Source: Candidatus Pelagibacterales bacterium (GTDB lineage: Bacteria; Pseudomonadota; Alphaproteobacteria; Pelagibacterales; AG-422-B15). From it: a stretch of DNA of 27,474 nucleotides. The position numbers and the translations under genes were made by a program. Location: positions 1 to 27,474 of the forward strand of contig JADHQX010000004.1 in assembly GCA_016777745.1 (NCBI GenBank), read 5' to 3'. Positions 16,262 to 27,474 of this stretch are shown in pieces (within the stretch, counting starts at the first letter, position 1; each line of letters begins with the position of its first letter). The notes beneath the pieces were generated by a model that saw nothing but the letters and a program-made list of their open reading frames with translations, did no database searches and was not told the DNA's origin.

Positions 16262-17311
16262 ATGAATAAAATTATTTTAGTAGGAGGTGGAACAGGTGGC
16301 CATTGTATTCCTATGGCAGCCTTATATAAAAAATTTTTAAAATTAAAAATAAATTGTTTAATTATTACAGATAATAGAGGTTCATTTTTTTTTAAAGACT
16401 TAAAACAGACTGATGTATTTGTTCTCAAAACACCCACTAAGTTTATTTCAAAATTTGAACAATTATTAAACTTTCCTATTATATATCTTCAAATATTACC
16501 TATCTTATTTAAGAATAAATCTGCTCATATATTGGGGTTTGGAGGCTATTTAACGCTCCCAGTATTATTGTGTGCAAAAAGTATAAAAAGAAAAATATCT
16601 ATACACGAAGCTAATGCCGTATTAGGTAAAGCTAATAGAGTTCTTTCAAAATATGCCTCTTTCATATTCCTTACGTTTGGTGAAACAAGGATGATAGATA
16701 AGAAATTTGATCATAAAATCCATAAAGTTGGGTTACCACTTAGAGATGAATTTGAAAATTTTAAAGCTAAAGAGAATAATAGATACATAATATCTATTAT
16801 TGGTGGTAGTCAAGGTTCATATAGTTTTTCAAAAGAAGTACCAGAAGCAATAATAAAATTATCTAAACAAGTGGACCGTAATTTACTTATTTATCATCAA
16901 TGTAGAAAGGAAGATATTTCGTCAATAAAAAATAAATATCATGAATTTGGAATTTTAAGTGAAGTAAGTAATTATTTTAATGATATGCCACAAAAAATGT
17001 CTGAGTCAGATGTAATAATTTCACGATCAGGCTCTTCAACTGTAAATGAAATAATTTATACAAATAAACCATCAATCTTAATTCCATTTCCTTTTGCCAT
17101 AGATGATCACCAATTTTATAACGCATCTTTTTTAGAGAAAAAATTGTGTGCCAAAATAATTAAAAATTCTGAAATATCATCTGATTTAATATTAAATACT
17201 TTGCTAGGTTTCTATAAAAACCCTGATAAAGTTAAGTTTATAAGTCAAAAACTTAAAGATTTAACTTATAAGAACACTACAAACGACATATTAAAATTGA
17301 TCCAAAAATAA
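16262..17311 (+). CDS. murG: MurG, UDP-GlcNAc:lipid I N-acetylglucosaminyltransferase
   Basis: MurG makes lipid II by adding GlcNAc to lipid I at the inner face of the membrane. The 349-residue GT28-family protein starts with the G-loop GGGTGGH (residues 8-14), which binds the acceptor diphosphate. It keeps LGFGGYLTLP, IHEANAVLGKANRVL, and the C-domain GGSQGS loop and RSGSSTVNEI donor-binding motifs. The PFPFAIDDHQFYNA segment near residue 280 matches the usual PxxxAxxxHQxxNA. murC starts 1 base after the stop. Confidence 0.97.
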   Translation: MNKIILVGGGTGGHCIPMAALYKKFLKLKINCLIITDNRGSFFFKDLKQTDVFVLKTPTKFISKFEQLLNFPIIYLQILPILFKNKSAHILGFGGYLTLPVLLCAKSIKRKISIHEANAVLGKANRVLSKYASFIFLTFGETRMIDKKFDHKIHKVGLPLRDEFENFKAKENNRYIISIIGGSQGSYSFSKEVPEAIIKLSKQVDRNLLIYHQCRKEDISSIKNKYHEFGILSEVSNYFNDMPQKMSESDVIISRSGSSTVNEIIYTNKPSILIPFPFAIDDHQFYNASFLEKKLCAKIIKNSEISSDLILNTLLGFYKNPDKVKFISQKLKDLTYKNTTNDILKLIQK

Positions 17312-17312
17312 A

Positions 17313-18707
17313 ATGTTAATTAATAAAAAAGACACTGTTCACATTATAGGTATTGGTGGCATTGGTATGAGCGGTATTGCTGAAATTATGTCAGAAATGG
17401 GTTATAATGTTCAAGGAAGTGATATTAATAAGAACAGCAATATAGCTAGGCTATTAAAAAAAAATATAAAAGTATTTATTGGGCATAAAGCAGCAAATGT
17501 AAGAAAAGCTAATATAGTTTTTTTTTCTACTGCAATTAAAGGTAATAATATTGAAATTTTAACAGCACAAAAAAATAAGATTCCAACATTACCAAGATTT
17601 AAAATTTTATCTCATCTCATGAGATTAAAAAAAGGTATTGCGATTTCAGGCTCACATGGGAAAACTACTACCACTACTATGGTTTCTAGTATTTTTATGG
17701 ATCAAAAGCTTAAGCCAACAATTATAAATGGCGGCATTATCAATGAAATTGGTACAAACACTCAATTAGGCAGTGGTGAATGGATGGTTGTTGAGGCCGA
17801 TGAATCAGATGGTACTTTTCTAAAATTACCAGCAACAATTTCAGTTATTACTAATATCGATAAAGAACATCTAGATTTTTATAAGAGCTTTTCAGTCTTG
17901 AAAAAAAGCTTTAAGAAATTTATTACTCAAGTTCCTTTTTATGGTTTTTCAGTTATTTGTAATGATGATCTTAATTTAAAAAAAATTATAAGGAACATTA
18001 AAGGTACCCAAATAATAAAATATGGACTTAGTAAAAATTCAGATATTAGAGCAATAAACATAAGAATTAAAAATGATAGGGTAATTTTTGATGTTGAAAA
18101 TAATTTAATAAAAAATGATAAGAAAATAATAAAAAATTATGAATTACCAATGCTTGGTAAATATAATATTCTAAATTCCCTTGTTGGAATAGCAATTTCA
18201 CTTAAACTTAAATTGCCCCAGAATTTAACTAAAACTGCACTTAAAAACTTTAATGGTGTCTCTAGAAGGTTTACTAATATTGGAAACTTCAATAATAATA
18301 TATTTATAGATGATTATGCACATCATCCAACTGAAATAGAAAATGTTTTGTCTGCAGGAAGTGAATCCACGTCATCAAATAATATTATAGCTGTATTTCA
18401 ACCTCATAGGTATACAAGAGTTCAATCTTTACAAGCTGAGTTCTCAAAATGTTTTAAGAAAGCAAATTCTGTTTTAGTTATGGATGTTTATGCTGCAGGA
18501 GAAAAAAATATCAATTCTTTTAAAATAGATAAATTGATTAAATCAATTGAAAAAAATTCAAATGTTGAAGCTTTTCATTTAAAATCTATAAACTTAATGA
18601 CTCAATATTTAGATAACAAAAAGAAAAATTTAATAATATTTATGGGTGCCGGTGATATTTCAAACAAAGCCATTAATTTTGTTAATAATTATATGAATAA
18701 AAATTAG
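17313..18707 (+). CDS. murC: MurC, UDP-MurNAc:L-alanine ligase
   Basis: MurC commits UDP-MurNAc to peptide assembly by adding L-Ala. The 464-residue protein has the N-terminal HIIGIGGIGMSGIAEIM UDP-binding motif, the P-loop GSHGKTT (residues 113-119), EADESDGTFLKL, TNIDKEHLDFY and the C-terminal DDYAHHPTEIENVL and FQPHRYTR motifs. These identify MurC rather than Mpl. murB starts on the base after its stop. Confidence 0.97.
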   Translation: MLINKKDTVHIIGIGGIGMSGIAEIMSEMGYNVQGSDINKNSNIARLLKKNIKVFIGHKAANVRKANIVFFSTAIKGNNIEILTAQKNKIPTLPRFKILSHLMRLKKGIAISGSHGKTTTTTMVSSIFMDQKLKPTIINGGIINEIGTNTQLGSGEWMVVEADESDGTFLKLPATISVITNIDKEHLDFYKSFSVLKKSFKKFITQVPFYGFSVICNDDLNLKKIIRNIKGTQIIKYGLSKNSDIRAINIRIKNDRVIFDVENNLIKNDKKIIKNYELPMLGKYNILNSLVGIAISLKLKLPQNLTKTALKNFNGVSRRFTNIGNFNNNIFIDDYAHHPTEIENVLSAGSESTSSNNIIAVFQPHRYTRVQSLQAEFSKCFKKANSVLVMDVYAAGEKNINSFKIDKLIKSIEKNSNVEAFHLKSINLMTQYLDNKKKNLIIFMGAGDISNKAINFVNNYMNKN

Positions 18708-19634
18708 ATGTCTAAAGCTATCGAATTTCTTAAGGATTATGAAGCCAACAACAAATTAGAAGGTAAATTACTATTTGATTATAACCTTGCTAAGTCTTCA
18801 TGGCTTGGTGTTGGAGGCAAAGCAGAGGTATTTTATCATTGTGATAGTGTGATTCAATTATCTGATATTCTAAAAAAACTTCCTAAAGAATTTAATAGAA
18901 CAGTGATTGGTCAAGGATCTAATATTTTAATTCGAGACGGTGGCATTAAAGGACTCGTAATAAAACTTGGTAAAAGCTTTCAAAAAATTCAAACTTCTAA
19001 TGAGGTTGTAATTGCTGGAGGAGCGGCAATGGATAAAGTTATAGCAAGATATAGCCAAGAAGAGTCTATTGGAGGCTTTGAATTTTTGTCAGGTATACCT
19101 GGCAATATAGGAGGTGCGCTAGCAATGAATGCTGGGTGTTATGGGGGAGATATAAGCCAAATATTTTATTCTGCTAAGGGAATTAGTTATTATGGCAACA
19201 AAATTGAAATTAGTAGGGATGATTTCAATTTTGAATATAGATTCAATCCTTTGTCATCTGGCATAATTTTTACCGAAATTAGTTTAAAAGGATCAAAGGA
19301 TGAGCAATTAAATATAACTGCTAAGATTGAAAAGATTAATAAAGAAAAGAATTTATCGCAGCCAAGAGGTATCAAAACTGGCGGAAGTACTTTTAAAAAC
19401 CCAGATATAAATATTTCACCTCTAAAAGCTTGGGAGTTAATTTATAAATCAGAATGTCATAACATTAATATGAGTGGTGTTTCTTTTTCTTTAAAGCACT
19501 ACAATTTTATTGAAAATAAACAAAATTTATCGGCTAATTTAATAGAGGATTTTTGCAAATTAGTTCAAAAAAATGTTTTTGAGCAAACAGGTGTAAAACT
19601 AGACATGGAAATAAAAATTTTAGGAGACAGATAG
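18708..19634 (+). CDS. murB: MurB, UDP-N-acetylenolpyruvoylglucosamine reductase
   Basis: MurB reduces the enolpyruvyl group to lactyl, giving UDP-MurNAc, with FAD and NADPH. The 308-residue protein has the FAD-binding segment IGQGSNILIRDGGIKGLVIKLG, the SGIPGNIGGALAMNAGCYGG substrate loop region, and KTGGSTFKNP, whose S227 is the proton-donor serine position. A Glu in the C-terminal GVKLDMEIKILG supplies the other catalytic residue. The short murC-murB-ddl spacing supports one transcript. Confidence 0.96.
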   Translation: MSKAIEFLKDYEANNKLEGKLLFDYNLAKSSWLGVGGKAEVFYHCDSVIQLSDILKKLPKEFNRTVIGQGSNILIRDGGIKGLVIKLGKSFQKIQTSNEVVIAGGAAMDKVIARYSQEESIGGFEFLSGIPGNIGGALAMNAGCYGGDISQIFYSAKGISYYGNKIEISRDDFNFEYRFNPLSSGIIFTEISLKGSKDEQLNITAKIEKINKEKNLSQPRGIKTGGSTFKNPDINISPLKAWELIYKSECHNINMSGVSFSLKHYNFIENKQNLSANLIEDFCKLVQKNVFEQTGVKLDMEIKILGDR

Positions 19635-19639
19635 CTTCA

Positions 19640-20569
19640 GTGAGCAAAAAAAAAATTATGGTTATCTATGGAGGAATTTCAGCGGAGCGAGAAATTAGTA
19701 TTATTTCATCTAAAGAAATCTCAAAAGCATTAAAAAGACTCAATTATGAAGTTATTGAGGTTGATGCTGATCCAGGTCTGTTAAAAGAAATAAATTTCCA
19801 TAAGCCAGATATTGTATTTAATGCACTTCATGGAACATGGGGTGAAGATGGTGAGGTTCAAAAAATTCTTGAGAATTCTAAGGTACCCTATACTCATTCA
19901 GGTATAGCCGCGTCAAAATTAGCTATGGATAAAAATGAATCAGCAAAAATTTTTATTCAAAATGGTTTTTCTCATCCAAATTCAATTATGTGTAATTTAA
20001 AAGATTTAATTGGAAATGATCCAATGCCGTACCCTTACGTAATTAAGCCAAATGATAATGGGTCAAGTGTTGGAGTTGCTATAATAACTAATGAATTAGA
20101 AAAAAATGAATATATTCAAGGTATTATTTCTAGTCAAACTTGTTCAGATGAAAAAAATAAAGTGCTTGTACAAGAATTTATAGAAGGTCCTGAAGTTCAA
20201 GTAGCTATTTATGGCAATGACCAAGTTGGCTCTATAGAAATAGTTCCAAAAAATAAATTTTACGACTATGAATCAAAATACTTTGATAATGGTGCTACTA
20301 AGCATATTATACCTCCAAGAATAGAAGCAAATAAAATTAAAGAAGTAAATGAATTGGGCCTTAAAGCTCACAAAGTATTGAACTGCAAAGGCATTACTAG
20401 ATCAGATTTTATTTTAGACAATAAATCAGGTATTTTCTTTATATTGGAGATTAATACTCAACCAGGTATGACACCAACTTCTTTGGTGCCAGAAATAGCA
20501 AAATATCATGGTGTAAGCTTTGATAATTTAATAGATTGGATAGTTAAAGATGCTTCAATTAATAGGTAA
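19640..20569 (+). CDS. ddl: D-alanine:D-alanine ligase
   Basis: Ddl joins two D-Ala molecules with ATP, supplying MurF. The 309-residue ATP-grasp protein starts KIMVIYGGISAEREISIIS, the usual Ddl N-terminus, and has LHGTWGEDGEVQ, YTHSGIAASKLAMDK, the KPNDNGSSVGV nucleotide loop and EINTQPGMTPTSLVPEIA, with the metal-binding Glu and Asn. The start codon is GTG at 19640, 5 bases after the murB stop. The 3' end overlaps the ftsQ start by 20 bases. Confidence 0.96.
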   Translation: MSKKKIMVIYGGISAEREISIISSKEISKALKRLNYEVIEVDADPGLLKEINFHKPDIVFNALHGTWGEDGEVQKILENSKVPYTHSGIAASKLAMDKNESAKIFIQNGFSHPNSIMCNLKDLIGNDPMPYPYVIKPNDNGSSVGVAIITNELEKNEYIQGIISSQTCSDEKNKVLVQEFIEGPEVQVAIYGNDQVGSIEIVPKNKFYDYESKYFDNGATKHIIPPRIEANKIKEVNELGLKAHKVLNCKGITRSDFILDNKSGIFFILEINTQPGMTPTSLVPEIAKYHGVSFDNLIDWIVKDASINR

Positions 20570-21296
20570 ATATATAAATAATTTTTTATTAGTAATTTTA
20601 TTATTATCAACTCTAATTATTGCAATAATATTAACCTTCATTCCATCTTTAGTTAATAATTTTGCTACTATTGAAAAAATTGAAGTTCAAGGTACCAATT
20701 ATTCGGATTTAGCTGAGATTAAGGAAACAATTTTAGAGTATAAAGAAAAAAGCCTCATTCATTTTCCTATTGAAGAATATAAATCAAAAGTTGAACAATT
20801 GGATTGGATAAAAAGAGCATCAATTAAAAGGAAATTTCCTGATACAATTTATGTTTCAATAATTGAGAATTTACCTTTTGCCATCTTTATTGAAGGCATT
20901 AATCAATATTTAATTGACGATGATGGTGAGATAATATCAAAAATTCCTGATAACTCAAAATACTTAGAATTAGTAAGAGTTACTGGGTCAAATGGGAATT
21001 TAAATTTCTCTGATTTAATTCGCGAGATAAATACAAGCTATCCCAAAATTCTAAATAGGATTATTGAGGTAGAATTTATAGAAAACAGAAGGTGGAATTT
21101 AATTTTAAAGCAAAATATAAAAATAAAGTTGCCCGAGAAAAATAGCTCATATCAATTAATAAAATTAAAACAACTTCAAGAAGAGCAAAAATTATTCAAC
21201 ACTAATATTATTGAAATAGACTTAAGAGAGATTGGAAGGGCTACTATAAAAGTTCCTGGTGGTGAAGAGTTAAAAACTGGTTTGGATGAAGTATAA
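20550..21296 (+). CDS. ftsQ: FtsQ (DivIB) bitopic cell division protein
   Basis: FtsQ is a single-pass inner-membrane protein that recruits FtsL/FtsB and later divisome parts. The 248-residue protein has a transmembrane helix near residues 10-32 and then a POTRA domain (IEKIEVQGTNYSDLAEIKETI... through DWIKRASIKRKFPDTIYVSIIENLPFAIF). The following FtsQ beta domain begins at QYLIDDDGEIIS. The ATG lies inside the ddl coding region, a 20-base overlap; the short cytoplasmic tail fits this start. ftsA follows after 5 bases. Confidence 0.93.
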   Translation: MLQLIGKYINNFLLVILLLSTLIIAIILTFIPSLVNNFATIEKIEVQGTNYSDLAEIKETILEYKEKSLIHFPIEEYKSKVEQLDWIKRASIKRKFPDTIYVSIIENLPFAIFIEGINQYLIDDDGEIISKIPDNSKYLELVRVTGSNGNLNFSDLIREINTSYPKILNRIIEVEFIENRRWNLILKQNIKIKLPEKNSSYQLIKLKQLQEEQKLFNTNIIEIDLREIGRATIKVPGGEELKTGLDEV

Positions 21297-21301
21297 ACAA
21301 A

Positions 21302-22483
21302 ATGCCTAAGAATCTTATTAATGCACTTCAGATTGATCATAATGTAGTAAAGTTCATTACAGCACAAGAAATTGAGATTGCTAATCAAGGTTCAATTATA
21401 CAAGTTTTAAGTATGACTGAAAAAAAAGGAAAATGGGACCAAGATAATGTTCTAGATAAAGATATATTGGCCTCATATATCAAATCTTCTCACTTAGAAA
21501 ATGAGAGAGTTGCAGGTCAAAAAATTACTAATACTCTGGTAAGTGTAAATAAAGGAATTACCAGTCAATATATTACACACGAATTATTTTTAAATAATAT
21601 TGTAATAACTGAAGAGCATATAAGGTCTTTTTATGAATCTAAAGATTTTATGGAACTTTATCAAAGTAACAATATACCAATTCATACACTAGCTATTAGC
21701 TATAAAATTGATGATAAAAAAATTGTATCCGATCCAATTGGTTTAAAAGCTCAAATGCTAACTACCAAATGGCACATAATAAGTATTAATAAGGATCAAC
21801 ATAAAAATATTAATGAGTTATTAAATGCTAGTGATTTACATATAAAGCAGTGTGTGCTTGCACCATACGCTAGTAGTTTAGCCTCGATAAACGAAATGGA
21901 GTCTAGTCTTGGTGTAGTTTGTTTAGATTTAAATTATTATAAAACAGAAGTTACAATTATTATTGATGATCAATTAGTTTTTTTTGATAATACTGATATA
22001 GGATTAAAATATATAAATGCTGACTTGCAAAGTATCTTAAATATTTCTGAAGATGATTCTAATTTACTAAGATTGAAATGGGGAAGTGATACTATTTCAA
22101 AAAACTTAGATGAATCGCAGATTCGTATTAAAGACATTATTGCTTACAGAATGGAAGAAATTATAGAATTAGCTTTTAATAAATTAAAAGTCTGCAAGTA
22201 TTATGATTTAGCAAATAGTCATATTGTATTGACAGGTGAAGGCGCTAAATATTCAGATATTATTGATTTAACCGCTAAAGTTTTTAAAACTAAGAATATT
22301 AGAGTTGGAGCTCCTCAAAAAGTTCATGGTTTAAAATCAATAATTGATAATCCAAATAATAGTACATGTATTGGGATGTTAAATTATGCTTTGAGCACAG
22401 AGTTTCAGTATAATAGAAAAGATGACGCAAATAAAAAAGATTCAGTTTTATCAATGCTTTATAATTTTTTTAAGGCGATATAG
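21302..22483 (+). CDS. ftsA: FtsA, divergent actin-like Z-ring membrane anchor
   Basis: FtsA tethers FtsZ to the membrane and recruits later divisome proteins. The 393-residue protein aligns along its length: an SHS2-like 1C region (VAGQKITNTLVSVN through DPIGLKAQMLTTKWHII), the LAPYASSLASINEMESSLGVVCLDL segment, VLTGEGAKYSDI and VFKTKNIRVGAPQKVHGL. A C-terminal amphipathic helix (SVLSMLYNFFKAI) is the membrane-targeting sequence. The actin-fold phosphate loops are degraded: the N-terminal DIGTSK-type motif reads QIDHNVVK (10-17), DIGGGTTD reads DLNYYKTE (209-216), and LTGGGA reads LTGEGA (310-315). ATP binding may therefore be lost or altered. lpxC follows where ftsZ is usually found. Confidence 0.9.
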   Translation: MPKNLINALQIDHNVVKFITAQEIEIANQGSIIQVLSMTEKKGKWDQDNVLDKDILASYIKSSHLENERVAGQKITNTLVSVNKGITSQYITHELFLNNIVITEEHIRSFYESKDFMELYQSNNIPIHTLAISYKIDDKKIVSDPIGLKAQMLTTKWHIISINKDQHKNINELLNASDLHIKQCVLAPYASSLASINEMESSLGVVCLDLNYYKTEVTIIIDDQLVFFDNTDIGLKYINADLQSILNISEDDSNLLRLKWGSDTISKNLDESQIRIKDIIAYRMEEIIELAFNKLKVCKYYDLANSHIVLTGEGAKYSDIIDLTAKVFKTKNIRVGAPQKVHGLKSIIDNPNNSTCIGMLNYALSTEFQYNRKDDANKKDSVLSMLYNFFKAI

Positions 22484-22492
22484 GTTGAAATA

Positions 22493-22576
22493 ATGAGTAA
22501 CAATGATTGTGTTTTTTGCAAGAGCCTAGACATATATATTTGTGTGAAATGCAAAATATTTATCAGAAAACCATAA
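22493..22576 (+). CDS. possible 27-residue Cys4 mini-ORF overlapping the lpxC start
   Basis: An ATG with AGG 8 bases upstream (22482-22484, overlapping the ftsA stop) opens a frame encoding MSNNDCVFCKSLDIYICVKC and seven more residues before TAA. Two CxxC pairs (C6/C9 and C17/C20) look like a tiny zinc knuckle. The first residues also resemble the CxFCK start of HIT-family proteins. It overlaps the proposed lpxC start by 28 bases in another frame, so it could be a leader peptide coupled to lpxC translation, a relic, or chance. Confidence 0.25.
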   Translation: MSNNDCVFCKSLDIYICVKCKIFIRKP

Positions 22577-23484
22577 ATAATTCATATTCATTTGAAGGTA
22601 TCTCACTACACTTGGGTGAGTATTCAAAAATTACACTTCATCCAGCTCCAGCAAATACGGGTATTAAATTTAAAAGAATTGATAGTAAGTTGCCTGCTGA
22701 TGAAAATATAATAGAAGTTTCTTATAAAAATATCAAGACATCGCAATTGTGTACCACTATTGAAAACAAGTGTGGCTTAAGTGTAAGTACGATTGAGCAT
22801 TTAATGGCAGCCCTGCATGCATTTGGAATTGATAACCTGCTAGTTGATATTGACTCAAGTGAAATGCCAATACTAGACGGCAGCTCAATTGAATATACAT
22901 CAGCTATTGAAAAGATTGGCTTAAAACAATTAAAGTCTAAAAAGAAATACCTTAAGATTTTGAAAACAATAGAAGCTAAAAGAGATGATGCTTATGTTAA
23001 AATACAGCCAAGCAATGAATTATCAGTTGATTATACTATCAATTACCCAGGTACAGTTGTAGGTAAGCAAAATATCTATATTGAGTCAGTAAATGAAAAT
23101 ACTTTCAAAAGTAACTTAGCTGAATGTAGAACTTTTACATTTGAGTCGGAATTAAAAAATTTGAAAGCAAATGGAATTATTAAAGGTGGATCATTAGATA
23201 ATGCTGTTGTATTTGGAACAGACGGAACACTTAATAAAGAAGGATTAAGAACCATTAATGAACCTGCAAAACATAAAGCACTAGACGCAATAGGTGACTT
23301 ATTTTTAACTGGAAACTCTGTTCTAGGTCATATTCAAGCTTATTGTGCTGGACATAGTCTTATGCACCTAGCAGTAAAAGAAATATTCTCAGATGCGAGT
23401 AACTGGGAAATTATAACTTTAAGCGAACAACCTGATTATGCTATAATGCCTGATCAATTTTCTACTAGCACGGTTAGCTTATAA
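22549..23484 (+). CDS. lpxC: LpxC, UDP-3-O-acyl-N-acetylglucosamine deacetylase
   Basis: LpxC catalyses the committed zinc-dependent step of lipid A synthesis in the cytoplasm. From the ATG at 22549 the protein is 311 residues, near the family norm. Predicted zinc ligands are H84 (STIEHLMAAL), H242 and D246 (EPAKHKALDAIGD), with the active-site His in YCAGHSLMH. An in-frame TTG at 22507 adds 14 residues (MCFLQEPRHIYLCE) not seen in LpxC, so I prefer 22549, whose QKTINNSYSFEGISLHLGE matches the family start. No clear Shine-Dalgarno precedes it. It follows ftsA and precedes bamD. Confidence 0.94.
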   Translation: MQNIYQKTINNSYSFEGISLHLGEYSKITLHPAPANTGIKFKRIDSKLPADENIIEVSYKNIKTSQLCTTIENKCGLSVSTIEHLMAALHAFGIDNLLVDIDSSEMPILDGSSIEYTSAIEKIGLKQLKSKKKYLKILKTIEAKRDDAYVKIQPSNELSVDYTINYPGTVVGKQNIYIESVNENTFKSNLAECRTFTFESELKNLKANGIIKGGSLDNAVVFGTDGTLNKEGLRTINEPAKHKALDAIGDLFLTGNSVLGHIQAYCAGHSLMHLAVKEIFSDASNWEIITLSEQPDYAIMPDQFSTSTVSL

Positions 23485-23491
23485 CTAAAAA

Positions 23492-23510
23492 AAGATAAGC
23501 CTTTTATCTT
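23492..23510. repeat. small hairpin in the lpxC-bamD gap
   Basis: AAGATAA (23492-23498) and TTATCTT (23504-23510) form a 7-bp perfect stem with a GCCTT loop. An A-run precedes it on the plus strand and no T-run follows, so as a rho-independent terminator it would only fit minus-strand transcription, where no gene ends. It may instead stabilise the lpxC mRNA end. Confidence 0.4.
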
Positions 23511-23523
23511 CGCTAATAATCAA

Positions 23524-23555
23524 TAAAATAAGCATTTAAAAACACACTTATTTTA
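23524..23555. repeat. 9-bp inverted repeat just upstream of bamD
   Basis: TAAAATAAG (23524-23532) and CTTATTTTA (23547-23555) are perfectly complementary around a 14-base centre and end 9 bases before the bamD ATG. It could be a regulator binding site or an mRNA hairpin next to the ribosome site. The AT-rich stem makes a chance occurrence possible. Confidence 0.4.
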
Positions 23556-23564
23556 CTGGATATT

Positions 23565-24326
23565 ATGAAAAGACTAATAATTATAATTTTTACATCTTGC
23601 TTACTCTTATCCAGTTGTTCTAGTAGCAAACTAGTAGTTCCTGAATCGGAAGGTGAAAAACTTTCAATACTTTATGCGGATGCATTAAAAAAAACAAAAA
23701 AGAAAGATTATGTAGATGCGGCACTCATTTTTGAGGATATAGAGAGACAATATCCTTATTCAACTTGGGCTGGACAAGCCCAGTTAATGGCAGCTTTTTG
23801 TTATTTGCGATCAAATATGCATGATGAAAGTATAAATGTAATTGATAGATATTTAGCACTTAATCCAGGTAGTAAAGAAATAGATTACGCTTACTATATG
23901 AAGGGGATGAATTATTTTAATCAAATTAGCGATGTTACAAGAGATCAATCAATTACCTATATCGCCTTGAGATCATTTAACGAGGTTATAAATCGATTTT
24001 CTGAATCTGAGTATGCAAGTGATTCAAGGGAGAAAATTAAGACTATTAATGATCGGCTGGCTGGCAAAGAATTAAATATAGCAATGCAATATCAAAACGA
24101 TCATCAATGGGTAGCAGCAATAAATCGATATAACAATATTATAAACAAATTTGGACAAACAAGGTATGCTCCAGAAGCTCTACATAGACTAGTTGAAATA
24201 TATCTAACTATTGGTGTTATCCAACAGGCTGAGAAATACGCAGCAACTCTTGGATATAACTACCCAGATAGCTATTGGTACAAGGCATCATATGAGTTAA
24301 TTGATAATGAATTAAAATTGAATTAA
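23565..24326 (+). CDS. bamD: BamD (ComL), outer-membrane assembly lipoprotein
   Basis: BamD is the essential lipoprotein partner of BamA in inserting beta-barrel proteins into the outer membrane. The 253-residue precursor has a signal peptide ending in lipobox LSSC (C18) and then five TPR-like helical repeats. Family landmarks are DYVDAALIFEDIERQYPYSTWAGQAQLMAAFCYL, DYAYYMKGMNYF and the C-terminal WVAAINRYNNIINKF..YAPEALHRLVEIYL. It is separated from lpxC by 80 bases containing two inverted repeats, so it may have extra regulation. ligA starts 4 bases after its stop. Confidence 0.95.
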   Translation: MKRLIIIIFTSCLLLSSCSSSKLVVPESEGEKLSILYADALKKTKKKDYVDAALIFEDIERQYPYSTWAGQAQLMAAFCYLRSNMHDESINVIDRYLALNPGSKEIDYAYYMKGMNYFNQISDVTRDQSITYIALRSFNEVINRFSESEYASDSREKIKTINDRLAGKELNIAMQYQNDHQWVAAINRYNNIINKFGQTRYAPEALHRLVEIYLTIGVIQQAEKYAATLGYNYPDSYWYKASYELIDNELKLN

Positions 24327-24330
24327 ATAA

Positions 24331-27474
<3,144 letters not shown>

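Noticed and set aside
23492..23510. Rho-independent terminator after lpxC
   Set aside because: The stem is AT-rich with no following T-tract on the plus strand, so it is unlikely to end the operon transcript efficiently.

Overview
The window is a contiguous piece of an AT-rich (roughly 30% GC by eye), tightly packed alphaproteobacterial chromosome. Genes abut or overlap by a few bases, starts include TTG and GTG, and no insertion sequences, tRNAs, CRISPR arrays or phage genes are visible. The protein set is that of a Gram-negative cell with an outer membrane (mlaA, mlaC, lpxC, bamD) and meso-DAP peptidoglycan (DNPR motif in MurE). Base composition, compactness and the lpxC-bamD-ligA tail of the division cluster suggest a streamlined marine alphaproteobacterium near the SAR11/HIMB59 type of lineage. 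That placement is inference.

Left part (1-4438). A DCC/DUF393 gene (cut by the window edge) and a small unknown gene run leftward. Facing away from them is a speD-family AdoMet decarboxylase gene with a structured, tandemly repeated leader. Convergent with it are mlaA and mlaC, two parts of the Mla system that keeps phospholipids out of the outer leaflet. A DMT-family permease gene overlaps an AmpD-like N-acetylmuramoyl-L-alanine amidase gene. The amidase is followed by rnpB (RNase P RNA), whose promoter appears to lie inside the amidase 3' end.

Main part (4531-26361). A 19-gene dcw (division and cell wall) cluster runs rightward: mraZ, ftsZ, rsmH, ftsL, ftsI, murE, murF, mraY, murD, ftsW, murG, murC, murB, ddl, ftsQ, ftsA, lpxC, bamD, ligA. 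Upstream of mraZ is a sigma70-like promoter overlapped by five TGGG-type boxes at an exact 10-bp period, a textbook MraZ autoregulatory operator. The genes supply every cytoplasmic step from UDP-MurNAc formation to lipid II (MurB, C, D, E, F, Ddl, MraY, MurG). They also encode core divisome parts (FtsZ, A, Q, L, W, I), the committed lipid A step (LpxC), an outer-membrane assembly lipoprotein (BamD) and NAD-dependent DNA ligase.

Right edge. A leftward aminopeptidase P gene (M24B) converges on ligA with a 6-base overlap and runs off the window.

Unusual points. (1) ftsZ is not after ftsA but second in the cluster, directly under the MraZ-type operator. (2) The FtsZ C-terminal linker holds a perfect 12-unit minisatellite encoding a charged Ala/Glu/Arg helix. 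(3) FtsA has lost the recognisable phosphate-binding loops of the actin fold. (4) The speD leader contains a duplicated hairpin motif whose 3' arm can alternatively pair with the Shine-Dalgarno sequence, and it matches no riboswitch class I recognise. (5) A 27-codon Cys4 mini-ORF sits in the ftsA-lpxC gap where ftsZ normally lies. The leader RNA and the FtsZ/FtsA pair are the best candidates for undescribed biology.
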